Below, in pieces: positions 54,600 through 62,510 of a stretch of 64,000 nucleotides of DNA. The notes beneath the pieces were generated by a model, which saw nothing but the letters and a program-made list of their open reading frames with translations, ran no database searches and was not told the DNA's origin. The stretch spans positions 1-64,000 of the forward strand of contig JAJYIR010000002.1 in assembly GCA_021789935.1 (NCBI GenBank). Direction: 5' to 3'. Source of the DNA: Nitrospirota bacterium (GTDB lineage: Bacteria > Nitrospirota > Thermodesulfovibrionia > Thermodesulfovibrionales > JdFR-88). How positions within the stretch are numbered: position 1 is the stretch's first letter; every line of letters starts with the position of its first letter. Both the position numbers and the translations under genes were made by a program.

Positions 54600-55934
54600 A
54601 TGAAGCACTTTAGTGATGTTGTGGAAACAAAAGGCACTGTGACTCTTAAAGACAGGGCTGCGTTCATTGAAAATCTGGACGGTTATCTTTACGAGGCTGT
54701 ATTCGAGCCCAATGCGGAGCGGAAGATCGCCCTTTTGACGGCCATAAAAGAGGCCGCGAAAGCGGAGGGCGTTATACCCTGCTCGATACATGATTTCTAT
54801 ATGGAGATGGGCAGAAATTACGCGGGCTTCACCGTGCCGGCCATCAACATAAGGGGGCTGACATACGACGTGGCGAGGGCGATATTCAGAAAGGCGCTTG
54901 AGCACAAGGTGGGCGCGTTCATATTCGAGATAGCCCGCTCGGAGATAGGCTACACCAAGCAGAGGCCGCTTGAGTACTCTACGGTAGTGCTGGCGGCCGC
55001 CCTGAAGGAAGGGTACAAGGGGCCTGTTTTCATCCAGGGGGACCATTTCCAGTTCTCGCTCAAGAACTACCAGAAGGGAAAAGAAGGCGAGACGGAGTAC
55101 ATCAGAGGGTTGATAAAAGAGGCAATCGACGCCGAGTTCTATAACATAGACATCGACGCTTCTACCCTGGTAGACCTCTCCAGGCCCACCGTCAAGGAAC
55201 AGCAGAGGCCCAATTTCGAGCACACCGCCATGCTGGCCGAGTTTATCAGGAGCAATGAGCCCGCGGGCATCCATGTTTCCATCGGCGGCGAGATAGGTGA
55301 GATAGGCGGCAAAAACAGCACCGCGGATGAGCTTTCCGCATACCTTGAGGGGTTCAACGAGAGCTTTAAAGGCACCGATGGCCTCAGCAAACTGAGCGTG
55401 CAGACCGGCACTTCCCACGGAGGCGTTGTGCTGCCTGACGGTTCACTTGCCAAGGTGAAGATAGATTTCGAGACCCTGAAGGTGCTCTCCGATCTGGCAC
55501 GAAAAAAATACACTCTGTCCGGCTGCGTACAGCACGGGGCCTCCACCCTCCCAGAAGAGGCTTTTGACATGTTTCCCAAAACCGGCACGGTAGAGGTGCA
55601 TCTGGCCACCGGTTTTCAGAACATAATCTACGACAGCAAACACCTGCCGCAAGACTTCAAAAAAGAAGTCTACCAGTTCATAAAAACCGAGTACGCCGCG
55701 GAGAAGAAGGAGAGCGAGACGGAGGACCAGTTCATCTACAAGACAAGAAAGAAGGGTTTTGGCCCGCTCAAACAGAAATGGTGGGACTTGCCTGCCGGGA
55801 TACGGACGGAGATAATGAAAGAGATAGAGGCGAAGTTCGAGCTCCTTTTCGACAAGCTCAAGGTAAAAAACAGCATGGATATTGTGAATAGAAACATCAA
55901 GCCGGTCGCGGTCAAAAAGGAAGTTTTGCTTTAG
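54600..55934 (+). CDS. Class II fructose-bisphosphate aldolase-like enzyme
   Basis: A 444-residue class II (zinc) aldolase. The metal and substrate motifs are recognisable: IQGDHFQFSLKNY (His), IDASTLVD, SIGGEIGEIGGKNSTADE (Glu and the glycine loop), VQTGTSHGGVVLPDGS (His), and LSGCVQHGASTLPEEAF (His and phosphate site). It is about 100 residues longer than common class II enzymes, with an extended C-terminal helical part, and belongs to a divergent subgroup. The likely role is triose/fructose bisphosphate interconversion in glycolysis or gluconeogenesis, but a related sugar phosphate is possible. AAGGAGG precedes the ATG; it stands alone with its own promoter and terminator. Confidence 0.85.
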   Translation: MKHFSDVVETKGTVTLKDRAAFIENLDGYLYEAVFEPNAERKIALLTAIKEAAKAEGVIPCSIHDFYMEMGRNYAGFTVPAINIRGLTYDVARAIFRKALEHKVGAFIFEIARSEIGYTKQRPLEYSTVVLAAALKEGYKGPVFIQGDHFQFSLKNYQKGKEGETEYIRGLIKEAIDAEFYNIDIDASTLVDLSRPTVKEQQRPNFEHTAMLAEFIRSNEPAGIHVSIGGEIGEIGGKNSTADELSAYLEGFNESFKGTDGLSKLSVQTGTSHGGVVLPDGSLAKVKIDFETLKVLSDLARKKYTLSGCVQHGASTLPEEAFDMFPKTGTVEVHLATGFQNIIYDSKHLPQDFKKEVYQFIKTEYAAEKKESETEDQFIYKTRKKGFGPLKQKWWDLPAGIRTEIMKEIEAKFELLFDKLKVKNSMDIVNRNIKPVAVKKEVLL

Positions 55935-55967
55935 GCCCATCTGATAGCGGGGAAAAATGCGGGGAGC

Positions 55968-56010
55968 CCGGAAGGAGGAAAAACAAAAAACCTTCCGGTC
56001 TCTCCTTTTT
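55968..56010 (+). terminator. Terminator after the aldolase gene
   Basis: Stem CCGGAAGG/CCTTCCGG around an A-rich loop, then TCTCC and five T. Confidence 0.7.
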
Positions 56011-56016
56011 AATGCC

Positions 56017-56051
56017 AAAAAAAGCCGGGAGGGCCTTGCGGCCCTGCCGGC
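56017..56051 (-). terminator. Strong terminator closing the sulfur-gene operon
   Basis: On the minus strand the stem GCCGG-c-AGGGCC, loop GCAA, GGCCCT-c-CCGGC is followed by seven T, 50 bases after the porin stop codon. Confidence 0.85.
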
Positions 56052-56100
56052 AGTCAACCAGGGGTTGGGAATCCAATGAGGCTTTGTTTTATTCTATAAT

Positions 56101-57297
56101 CTAGAACCTGTACTGAAGCATTGCCGTCACGGTGTTAAAGCTCTGTGAGTCCTGGTTTACCTCCTGACTGAAATCCGTCCTTGAGTACTGCACGGTCACC
56201 CTCAGGTTCTCCCCGTCTATCAGGTAGTTCACACCCGCGCCCGTCCAGGTCAGGTCCTGATTAAATACGTTAAACAGGTCAGCGTACCTCCATTTCTCAT
56301 AGCGCACGAAGGGCTGCACCTGCCCGGGGCCTATTCTGCCCGGCAGAAGATAGGCGGCCTTGACATACCAGCCATTCTTTTCGCCATCCTGGCCTATACT
56401 GTTGGGGTCCGGGTTGCTGCCCTCGTATGCGCCATCGAAGTCTGTCTTGAGATAGGCGCCGGAGAGGGTGACCGCGGAGGTCCCGTTTGTAAGCGGGTAT
56501 TCCATGAAGGCGTCCGCCGTCCATGCGTAATAGTTTTTTGACCCGGTGTGCGCGATGGTGTCCGAGTACACGGCACCGGGCTCAAACTGGCCGCCCACGC
56601 CGAAAGTCAGCACTTTCTTTTTCCCGAGGTATGTGCCTTTGTACCCATAGGCATACTCCGGGTCCCAGAGGGAGACGTGGAACCTGGCCGTGTACATAAG
56701 GCTGCTTTGCGGCGCGCCATTGCCGTCATTTCCCTTTGAGACCTCCACACGGTACTGGCTTTTGATGTTTGGCAGATTTCCCCAGAACACAACGCCCGTA
56801 TCCCTGCTGTGTTTCAGGGTGTAGATGAAAAGCGAACGGTCCAAAGTGAGCGGCACAAAACAGTCCTCAAGGTTTTCCCTTGTGAGCTGTATCTTCTGTT
56901 TGCCGGCATAAATCCTGAATTCGTTGCTGAAATCCGCCATAAAGTATGCGTCCAGCACGGAAAAATCGGTGCCCGGACTGTCGCTCACGACAAGGTCGTC
57001 GACGTTTCTTTCCCCTACGTACTCCAGTTGCACCATTGCTCCGTACTTGTCTGTGCCGTGCACCTGGACCGTAAGCCTGTTTCTTCTGAAAAACAAATCT
57101 GTGGAATCTCCCTGCCCGCTGGTGCCCGAGCCCTTGTCTCTCCATACGCCGTAAAGCTGGCCCTGCAGGGCGAACTTTATGAAAGCCCCCTGGTCGCCGA
57201 TAACGATGGGAGGCAGCGCATGGGCGCTGCCGGCCGCAAGAAAGAACGAGACTGCAAGTAGCGCAATCAATAACACAGTTTTTTTCGCACCCTTCAT
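56101..57297 (-). CDS. Outer-membrane porin, phosphate-selective O/P type
   Basis: A 398-residue exported beta-barrel. The start at 57297 follows GGAGGAAGG; the frame is open to 57375 but that part overlaps the rhodanese gene. A signal peptide ends GSAHALPP. The mature protein opens with FIKFALQGQLYGVWRD, then FFRRNRLTVQVHG, and alternating amphipathic strands to a C-terminal aromatic (MLQYRF), the usual barrel end. This is the form of the OprP/OprO-like porins. As the last gene of the operon it would let the small substrate of the pathway cross the outer membrane; its selectivity cannot be read from sequence. Confidence 0.85.
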   Translation of the reverse strand: MKGAKKTVLLIALLAVSFFLAAGSAHALPPIVIGDQGAFIKFALQGQLYGVWRDKGSGTSGQGDSTDLFFRRNRLTVQVHGTDKYGAMVQLEYVGERNVDDLVVSDSPGTDFSVLDAYFMADFSNEFRIYAGKQKIQLTRENLEDCFVPLTLDRSLFIYTLKHSRDTGVVFWGNLPNIKSQYRVEVSKGNDGNGAPQSSLMYTARFHVSLWDPEYAYGYKGTYLGKKKVLTFGVGGQFEPGAVYSDTIAHTGSKNYYAWTADAFMEYPLTNGTSAVTLSGAYLKTDFDGAYEGSNPDPNSIGQDGEKNGWYVKAAYLLPGRIGPGQVQPFVRYEKWRYADLFNVFNQDLTWTGAGVNYLIDGENLRVTVQYSRTDFSQEVNQDSQSFNTVTAMLQYRF

Positions 57298-57368
57298 GAC
57301 TGACCTTCCTCCTGCCCCTTTTAAAGACGGGGCTTTGTTTTTTTTGGGCGCAAGTTTCTCTTTTTTCG

Positions 57369-58703
57369 TTAACATCCTATGTTGCCTCCTCCACCGCTAC
57401 CGCTGCCGCCGCTGCCGCCGGAGAAGTATGCGCTGTCCTGCTCGTTTATCCTGTTCAAGTCGGTATCGAAGGAGTTGACAGGATAGGTCCCGTTGTCGGT
57501 ACCATCTTCGATATTCGCGCAGCTGGTGCCTGGAGGGTTGAAAGTGAGATTTGCCGTGCGCTGGGCCGTATCCGTCCTCCATGGGGAGTTCGGGTCCAGA
57601 GGGCCGCAGTTGGCGGTCGATGCCAGCATGCCCCATTGACTCCAGGAGCCGTCATAGTTTTCGACGTTCCAGCCCAGGACGGAGTCGATCGCCACAAAGG
57701 CCCCCGCTGCTATGACCCCCGTGCGGCAGTGCACGATAATAGTTTCCGAAGAGTTGATCCCGTTTGCGGCAAGCATCGAGGCCATGTCCGAGGCAGAGAG
57801 GAAGACCTTGTAGGTCTGGCTGGTGCCGGTCACAGTCTTGTAGAAAAAATTGGAATTTACAGCGATGGCGCCCTTGATGTGGCCTTCAAAAGCCACATAT
57901 GTCTTGGCAGCCTTCCCCGGCCCGCTGGGCCACACTCCAGGGGTCTGGTCCGCATCCCCGCTGTAAGAGGATTTAACATCGTAGCCGTCGCCGTCCTGGC
58001 CTCTTGCGTCTATCACGGCGGTATTAGTGTCCTTGCCGTCCGCAAAGTTTATCATGCCCGCCAGGGAGGCCCGGAGATCGCCCCTGAAAGAGGCATTGTC
58101 CTTGACGCTGTATGTGGAAGCAGTAATGGCCGGTGAGGCCGCGGTTGTCAGTCCGTACTGGTCCGCGTAGGCGGCGTCAAGACCGTTAAGGATCTTGAGT
58201 CTGTCCTTGGAAAATCCCCAGTAGCGGAATGTCCAGTAAGCCCTGCCAACGGTCCAGTATGGAGAAACGCTCTTTGCAGTCGGATCCGAACTTGTAAATA
58301 CAATGGTCGTATTCTGGTCAATCCCGTATTTCTGAACAAGGGCGTCCATCGTGGGGCCGTCGAGGACCATATTGACGTCCGTAAGAACCCCTTCGTTGCG
58401 GTTTTCATAAAGGCTGTTCGAGTCCACCCACTGGGCGCCTGGAATATGGCCGGCCGAGTAGTCTGCCGAGGTGCCAAGGTCAAGGATTACCACCTTGTTG
58501 TACCCCGTCCCGTTCACCTGCCCGCCATCAACCCAGCTCTTGACGGTCGCGGCGTCCACCACAACCCCCGTAGAGGCAGAGGACGGTGGATTGTAGCTTG
58601 ATGTCCCCCCCCCTCCGCCGCAACCCTGAAACGTAAGAGCAAGAGCAGAGACCAGCGCCAGAAAAAGGAGCAGGCCCGTCTTTCTCCCCGGTTGTCTAAT
58701 CAT
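57369..58703 (-). CDS. Exported tandem-rhodanese lipoprotein with a C-terminal cysteine
   Basis: A 444-residue sulfurtransferase. The start at 58703 has GGGGAGG upstream. The signal peptide ends LTFQGC followed by glycines, a probable lipobox. Two rhodanese domains follow: the first (YSAGHIPGAQW) has no cysteine at its active-site loop (VFTSSDPTAKS), and the second has C326 in IIVHCRTGV. After the folded part comes a long linker and a flexible Gly/Ser tail ending NIGC, so the last residue is cysteine. Such a tail suits a mobile persulfide carrier, which is inference. It lies between tusA and the porin gene. Confidence 0.87.
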   Translation of the reverse strand: MIRQPGRKTGLLLFLALVSALALTFQGCGGGGGTSSYNPPSSASTGVVVDAATVKSWVDGGQVNGTGYNKVVILDLGTSADYSAGHIPGAQWVDSNSLYENRNEGVLTDVNMVLDGPTMDALVQKYGIDQNTTIVFTSSDPTAKSVSPYWTVGRAYWTFRYWGFSKDRLKILNGLDAAYADQYGLTTAASPAITASTYSVKDNASFRGDLRASLAGMINFADGKDTNTAVIDARGQDGDGYDVKSSYSGDADQTPGVWPSGPGKAAKTYVAFEGHIKGAIAVNSNFFYKTVTGTSQTYKVFLSASDMASMLAANGINSSETIIVHCRTGVIAAGAFVAIDSVLGWNVENYDGSWSQWGMLASTANCGPLDPNSPWRTDTAQRTANLTFNPPGTSCANIEDGTDNGTYPVNSFDTDLNRINEQDSAYFSGGSGGSGSGGGGNIGC

Positions 58704-58773
58704 CGAGTTACCTCCCCAAGTATTTTGTGAAATGGTTTCATTTTTTATTTTTTTCAAACCTTTCCCCCCCGGA

Positions 58774-59034
58774 TCACTTCTGTATCAAAAAAATAAACTC
58801 ACCTCCTTCGTCCCTCTGGGACAGAAGCTTGTATCCGGCCCTTTCGCATAGTGATGGAATGGAGTGTTTGACGCTGCTGTCGTTTGCCCTGATCTCAAGC
58901 GTCTCCCCCGCGCACATGGTTTTCAGCATGCTCATCGTCATAACCATGGGCCTGGGGCATACCAGCCCCTTTACGTCCAGTCTCTTGTTGACCGAGGCGG
59001 TATCCCCGCCTGTCTTCTCCGTACCGGTACTCAT
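58774..59034 (-). CDS. tusA: TusA-family sulfur carrier protein
   Basis: An 86-residue cytoplasmic protein with the family core LDVKGLVCPRPMVMTMSML; the cysteine of the CPxP motif carries persulfide. The C-terminal half (SIPSLCERAGYKLLSQ) is standard. AGGAGG lies 4 bases before the ATG. It sits directly after a YeeE/YedE transporter gene. In other bacteria YeeE and the TusA-like YeeD work together in thiosulfate uptake, so this protein probably accepts sulfur delivered by that transporter. Confidence 0.93.
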   Translation of the reverse strand: MSTGTEKTGGDTASVNKRLDVKGLVCPRPMVMTMSMLKTMCAGETLEIRANDSSVKHSIPSLCERAGYKLLSQRDEGGEFIFLIQK

Positions 59035-59084
59035 ATTTCCTCCTGAAAAGTATTTTTAGTGTTTTGAGTCGATACACCGCCGGT

Positions 59085-60488
59085 TCAGCCTTCCATGTAT
59101 TTCTTGAACGTCCTTCCGCTGAACCACGTCATCATCAGTGCCCATAAAACGATTACCCCTATCACCAGCGCCACCGCCAGAGGATAGCTGTGCAGAATGT
59201 GGGGCAGATACACGTCCCTTATGTTGTGGGAGCCGTAAGGGGCAAAGTAGTGTTTGAACCACGCCGCGTCCCTCATCGGGAACAGCCACGAGGAAACGCA
59301 TATGAGGGTCAGAAGACCGATCCATATCTTTACCTGTCCCTCAGCGGTCCTCCACAGGCTGTCGCTGACGCAGGCCCCGTTTAGAGCCATGCCAATGCCA
59401 AAGAGGGCACCCCCGAGCACCACGCCTATTCCAGCCGGGCTGACAGCAAAAATTTCGGCATATGCCAGATTCGGATTGGCTGCGGCTAGCAGCTTCATGG
59501 GCAGGAAACCCAGTACCAGCAGGATGTATAAAAAGGCTATCGCCCTGGACATGTCCGCAAACCCGGAAAGAAAGGGCTCGCGGTAGGCATGGGCAAAGCA
59601 TATACCGCCCCGCTGCATGGCAAAACCAGTAAGAGTGGCCGCGGCAAATGAAAGGGCAAGGGCGGGATAGCCCATGTTGCCGAACCTGAAGAGGACGAAG
59701 ACCATAACCAGCATCAGCCCCACGGCAAGGTGCGGCTGGTATTTGATGGCGCCCGTCTCACCTCCGTCGGCAGTCTCGGGAAGCCTGGGCCATATGGTCC
59801 GCGTCTTTTCAAAGTGCATGAGCGGCCTGTAGCCCGCCCCGTCAGTGAAGGCAAGGCTCATCGCTATTCGTCGTTTTTCAAGCCATACGATTATCTTCGC
59901 CCCGAAATAGGAGCCAATGCTCATTCCGGCAACCATGAGCAGGGCCTGAACACCCATGGCGCCCATGTTCGTGGTGCTGGCCAGCGGACAGCCGAACATG
60001 AAGATCGTTCCAAAACCCATCAGTATGCCGCCGCTGACTGCAAGGCCGTACTCGCTCTTGTCGAGCGGGACCTTAAGCGAAAACTCCTTGGCCAGAAGGG
60101 CCGCCATAAGCCCTCCGAAGAGTATGCCGAGCATGGTCCCCACTGTGGGCTCAAGAATAGGGTTCGGAAGCTGTCTGAAAAAGTTGATGGTGCCATCAGG
60201 CCAGATATAGCCGCTGAACGGATAGTGCGGCAGCCCTATCTTCCCAAGAAGGCTGTTTATCAGCCCCCCCAGTTCCTTAAGCCCCAGGAAGGTGCCCAAA
60301 GGTTTTGCCTGATCATAGGGGTTTGCCCCGCTCACGGTCCTTGCCAGCGACCATGTCGCGACCCCGTAGGCCATGATGCCCGAGATCGCCATGAAAAGGG
60401 CCGCGAGCCAGAGGGGCCACTTCTCCCTGAAGAATTTCTTGTACCAGGCCCTGAACCAGCCCATTACTCCAAATTCAAAGTCATCCAT
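59085..60488 (-). CDS. YeeE/YedE-family sulfur transporter, long form
   Basis: A 467-residue inner-membrane protein with about 10 to 12 helices. The family's conserved cysteine-glycine elements are present: FGTIFMFGCPLAST, MQRGGICFAHAYRE and GMALNGACVSDSLWR. The first two come from the two internal repeats. The protein is over 100 residues longer than the structurally studied thiosulfate transporter, with an amphipathic N-terminus (GWFRAWYKKFFREKWPLW), an inserted periplasmic loop (about 60-105) and a cytoplasmic loop near 220-255. In the known homologue, thiosulfate is passed along cysteines. AAGGAAGG precedes the ATG; tusA follows 50 bases later. Confidence 0.9.
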   Translation of the reverse strand: MDDFEFGVMGWFRAWYKKFFREKWPLWLAALFMAISGIMAYGVATWSLARTVSGANPYDQAKPLGTFLGLKELGGLINSLLGKIGLPHYPFSGYIWPDGTINFFRQLPNPILEPTVGTMLGILFGGLMAALLAKEFSLKVPLDKSEYGLAVSGGILMGFGTIFMFGCPLASTTNMGAMGVQALLMVAGMSIGSYFGAKIIVWLEKRRIAMSLAFTDGAGYRPLMHFEKTRTIWPRLPETADGGETGAIKYQPHLAVGLMLVMVFVLFRFGNMGYPALALSFAAATLTGFAMQRGGICFAHAYREPFLSGFADMSRAIAFLYILLVLGFLPMKLLAAANPNLAYAEIFAVSPAGIGVVLGGALFGIGMALNGACVSDSLWRTAEGQVKIWIGLLTLICVSSWLFPMRDAAWFKHYFAPYGSHNIRDVYLPHILHSYPLAVALVIGVIVLWALMMTWFSGRTFKKYMEG

Positions 60489-60508
60489 TTTTCCTTAACC
60501 TTCCTTTC

Positions 60509-61000
60509 CTAGCATCCGCCCACGCCGGCCGGAAGGAGCATGAACTGTATTATTCCCCTGCCCATTTCCTTCTTCGTCTTTGCGTCCACCATTACAACCA
60601 GCATGTTGAACTTACCAAGAGGCATGCCTGGCGGGCATTGGAATTCGGCCTTCGCCTGGCCCATTCCGTTTTTAATGGTGACTTGCTTTGGAATGATACT
60701 TATCCCCATCTGGACATATTCCTTCGGGATGCCGAACATCACCTGGCGGCCTTCCGCGTTTTTCACGGTAAACTCAAAACGCAGCGTGGTTGCCCTGCCC
60801 AAGGCTATCTGGGCCCTCGTGACACCTGGCCTGTTTGCATGCCAGGCAAATTGCGCGGTCTGCGTTACGTCAGCAAATGCAACCGAGGTGCTTTTTTGGC
60901 CGCCATTGCCGGACACTGTCACTCCAAAGGCAATGATCAGACATGAAACCAGATACATCAAAACCCTGAAACCGGGTTTTGCCTGTTTTTGTTTACGCAT
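60509..61000 (-). CDS. Exported Ig-like protein ending in VGGC
   Basis: A 163-residue protein with a signal peptide or N-terminal anchor (about 11-42) and an Ig-like beta-sandwich. It contains two cysteines after the signal: C122 in FQCPPGMPLGKFN and C163 as the very last residue (AGVGGC). It is a paralogue of the neighbouring upstream protein: both share GMPLG(K/R) followed by two strands and a LLP/ILP turn before the terminal cysteines. The tail recalls SoxY, whose C-terminal GGCGG cysteine carries sulfur intermediates on an Ig-like domain. Homology to SoxY is not claimed; similarity of design is inference. GGGAGGT precedes the ATG, which overlaps the upstream gene by 8 bases. Confidence 0.75.
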   Translation of the reverse strand: MRKQKQAKPGFRVLMYLVSCLIIAFGVTVSGNGGQKSTSVAFADVTQTAQFAWHANRPGVTRAQIALGRATTLRFEFTVKNAEGRQVMFGIPKEYVQMGISIIPKQVTIKNGMGQAKAEFQCPPGMPLGKFNMLVVMVDAKTKKEMGRGIIQFMLLPAGVGGC

Positions 61001-61523
61001 TTTTGTACCTCCCAGTGTTTTTTGCTTTATTGTCCAATCCTTTGCCTAAAAAACCGTTTTCTCTTTGATTTGTACGGCACATACATGCCGCCCCCGGCAG
61101 GATGATATAAGGTATCGTGACAGAGCATATCTTTGCGCCTCTGACCGCGTCGAGCACCTGGACCACAAGATCATGCCGTCCGAGGGGCATGCCGTCCAGT
61201 ATGTTGAATGACAGGCGGGATGAGGCAACGCCGTCTTTGACCTTTGCCGTTTCCTCAAGCAGGGTTATGCCTTTTACCTTGTCCCTGTCTGAAATGAGGA
61301 ACCTGACCTCAGACACGCTTCCGCCCACCCTAAAGGAGAAAGGGATAACCTTTGGCCTCTCTTCTGTCACCAGCAGAGGGCCGGAAGCCGGCGCTATGAT
61401 GCCGCAGGTGTTTTTTTCTTCCGCACCCTGCACGTGGGAAGACATGGCGGGCAATGCCGGAAGCAGGGACGCCAGTATAACCATTGCCGGAACGATGGCT
61501 CTTTTCATCAGCAGACCGGTCAT
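60993..61523 (-). CDS. Exported Ig-like protein with C-terminal CMC motif
   Basis: A 176-residue protein with a signal peptide (MKRAIVPAMVILASLLPALPA from the second Met at 61508; the first Met at 61523 is also possible). The mature part has strands typical of an Ig-like fold, C40 near the start, C133 in AKICSVTIPY, and C147/C149 in ILPGAACMC. At the position where its paralogue stops (VGGC), this protein continues for 27 polar residues that overlap the next ribosome site. The pair resembles the tandem arrangement of SoxY and SoxZ. Substrate unknown; sulfur carriage is inferred from the operon. Confidence 0.72.
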   Translation of the reverse strand: MTGLLMKRAIVPAMVILASLLPALPAMSSHVQGAEEKNTCGIIAPASGPLLVTEERPKVIPFSFRVGGSVSEVRFLISDRDKVKGITLLEETAKVKDGVASSRLSFNILDGMPLGRHDLVVQVLDAVRGAKICSVTIPYIILPGAACMCRTNQRENGFLGKGLDNKAKNTGRYKNA

Positions 61524-61580
61524 CTCAGTCCCTTTTTCCCATGGCAGCTTTTGATTTTTGCATCAAGTCTCTCTCCCATT

Positions 61581-61766
61581 TCAGAACACCAGGCTGTTAG
61601 ACTGGTTTTTAAGGTCATCAGGGGCCTTGGTTTGGATTTTACTTTTGGCCAGCGTCTTTAGAGACCCATCCCAGGGCGGCAACATGAACCCCAAGGCAAG
61701 ATAGGCAATTATTATCGCAACCCATAGCCACGGCAGGGTCAACCCCGCCTTCACTTCACCGCTCAT
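61581..61766 (-). CDS. Small single-span membrane protein (61 residues)
   Basis: One strong hydrophobic helix (LPWLWVAIIIAYLALGFML) is flanked by a short acidic start and a basic, polar C-terminal tail. AAGGAGGT lies 6 bases before the ATG, which overlaps the archaemetzincin stop codon (TGATG), so it is translated with it. No family recognised. In this operon it could be an accessory subunit of the long YeeE-type transporter. Confidence 0.7.
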   Translation of the reverse strand: MSGEVKAGLTLPWLWVAIIIAYLALGFMLPPWDGSLKTLAKSKIQTKAPDDLKNQSNSLVF

Positions 61767-62374
61767 CAGCAGACCTCCTTTCTTTTATGAACATCGGATT
61801 TCAATCGCATCGAAAGCTCTTTGCCGCATCTCTCGCAGAACCCGCTGTCCTTATAGTCCGTATCGGTCAGATTGAATGAAAAGAACATTACGCACCTGTG
61901 GTCCTTGCAGTGGCGGAGCCCATAGGAATGTCCCAGTTCGTGTATCGCCGTCTTGGAGGCCCGCCGGGCGATCTTGGCGGGGGCTTCCCCTTTCCTGCCC
62001 AGATGGTAAAGCGACATGACGGACACGCGGGACTCGGGATCGGTAAAGCCAAATACGTGATTGACGCCGGGATGGGAAAGCCCCGTGTCCACTACGCCAA
62101 GGACCCTATCAAAGGCCCTGCGCAGAGGCGCCAGTTGCCTGATAAGATCGGATGCCGGCACCTGCCCGCCCGGGCCGGAAAAACCGGCCCAGCCCTCACC
62201 CTCTTCACCCTTGACCAGCAGCGCCTCCTCGCCAAACGCGCTTTGAACGGCAATCTTCATAATGTCGAGGACCCCCATGCTTATCCCCGCAGCCGGGACA
62301 AGGGCGATGCCGCATTTTTCTTTGGGGATATCTTTCATTCCAGGGAAGGTCTCTTCCAAAACTGTCTGCCTCAA
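61766..62374 (-). CDS. amzA: Archaemetzincin-like metalloprotease
   Basis: The zinc-protease signature is complete: TAIHELGHSYGLRHC (HExxHxxGxxH plus C), then CVMFFS with the Met-turn and a second C-x-x-C (FCERCGKEL), as in archaemetzincins. The start chosen is TTG at 62374 with GGAGGGGG upstream, giving 202 residues; an ATG at 62392 is also downstream of the predicted sigma-54 start site. The frame is open to 62539, but that part lies upstream of the promoter. The protein has no signal peptide in the chosen form and is probably cytoplasmic. Why a protease leads a sulfur operon is unknown. Confidence 0.88.
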   Translation of the reverse strand: MRQTVLEETFPGMKDIPKEKCGIALVPAAGISMGVLDIMKIAVQSAFGEEALLVKGEEGEGWAGFSGPGGQVPASDLIRQLAPLRRAFDRVLGVVDTGLSHPGVNHVFGFTDPESRVSVMSLYHLGRKGEAPAKIARRASKTAIHELGHSYGLRHCKDHRCVMFFSFNLTDTDYKDSGFCERCGKELSMRLKSDVHKRKEVC

Positions 62375-62432
62375 ATTTCCCCCTCCAGCCATCCTTTGAG
62401 ATTTTTTGCGGATCGGGCTTTTCATTGGATAA

Positions 62433-62448
62433 AGCAAGAGAAGTGCCA
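62433..62448 (-). promoter_or_regulatory. Sigma-54 (-24/-12) promoter of the sulfur operon
   Basis: The minus strand reads TGGCACTTCTCTTGCT, an exact TGGCAC-N5-TTGCT match to the RpoN consensus. Transcription would start near 62422, about 30 to 50 bases before the amzA start codon. A sigma-54 activator gene lies directly upstream and an inverted repeat sits about 110 bases upstream of the start site. Confidence 0.85.
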
Positions 62449-62510
62449 GAAGGTGCGAAAGAGCCTGTGATACATAAGGAGGGGAATATCTGATAGCGCC
62501 CTGGTACAAA

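Noticed and set aside
54504-55418. 304-codon minus-strand frame
   Set aside because: Antisense shadow of the class II aldolase gene.
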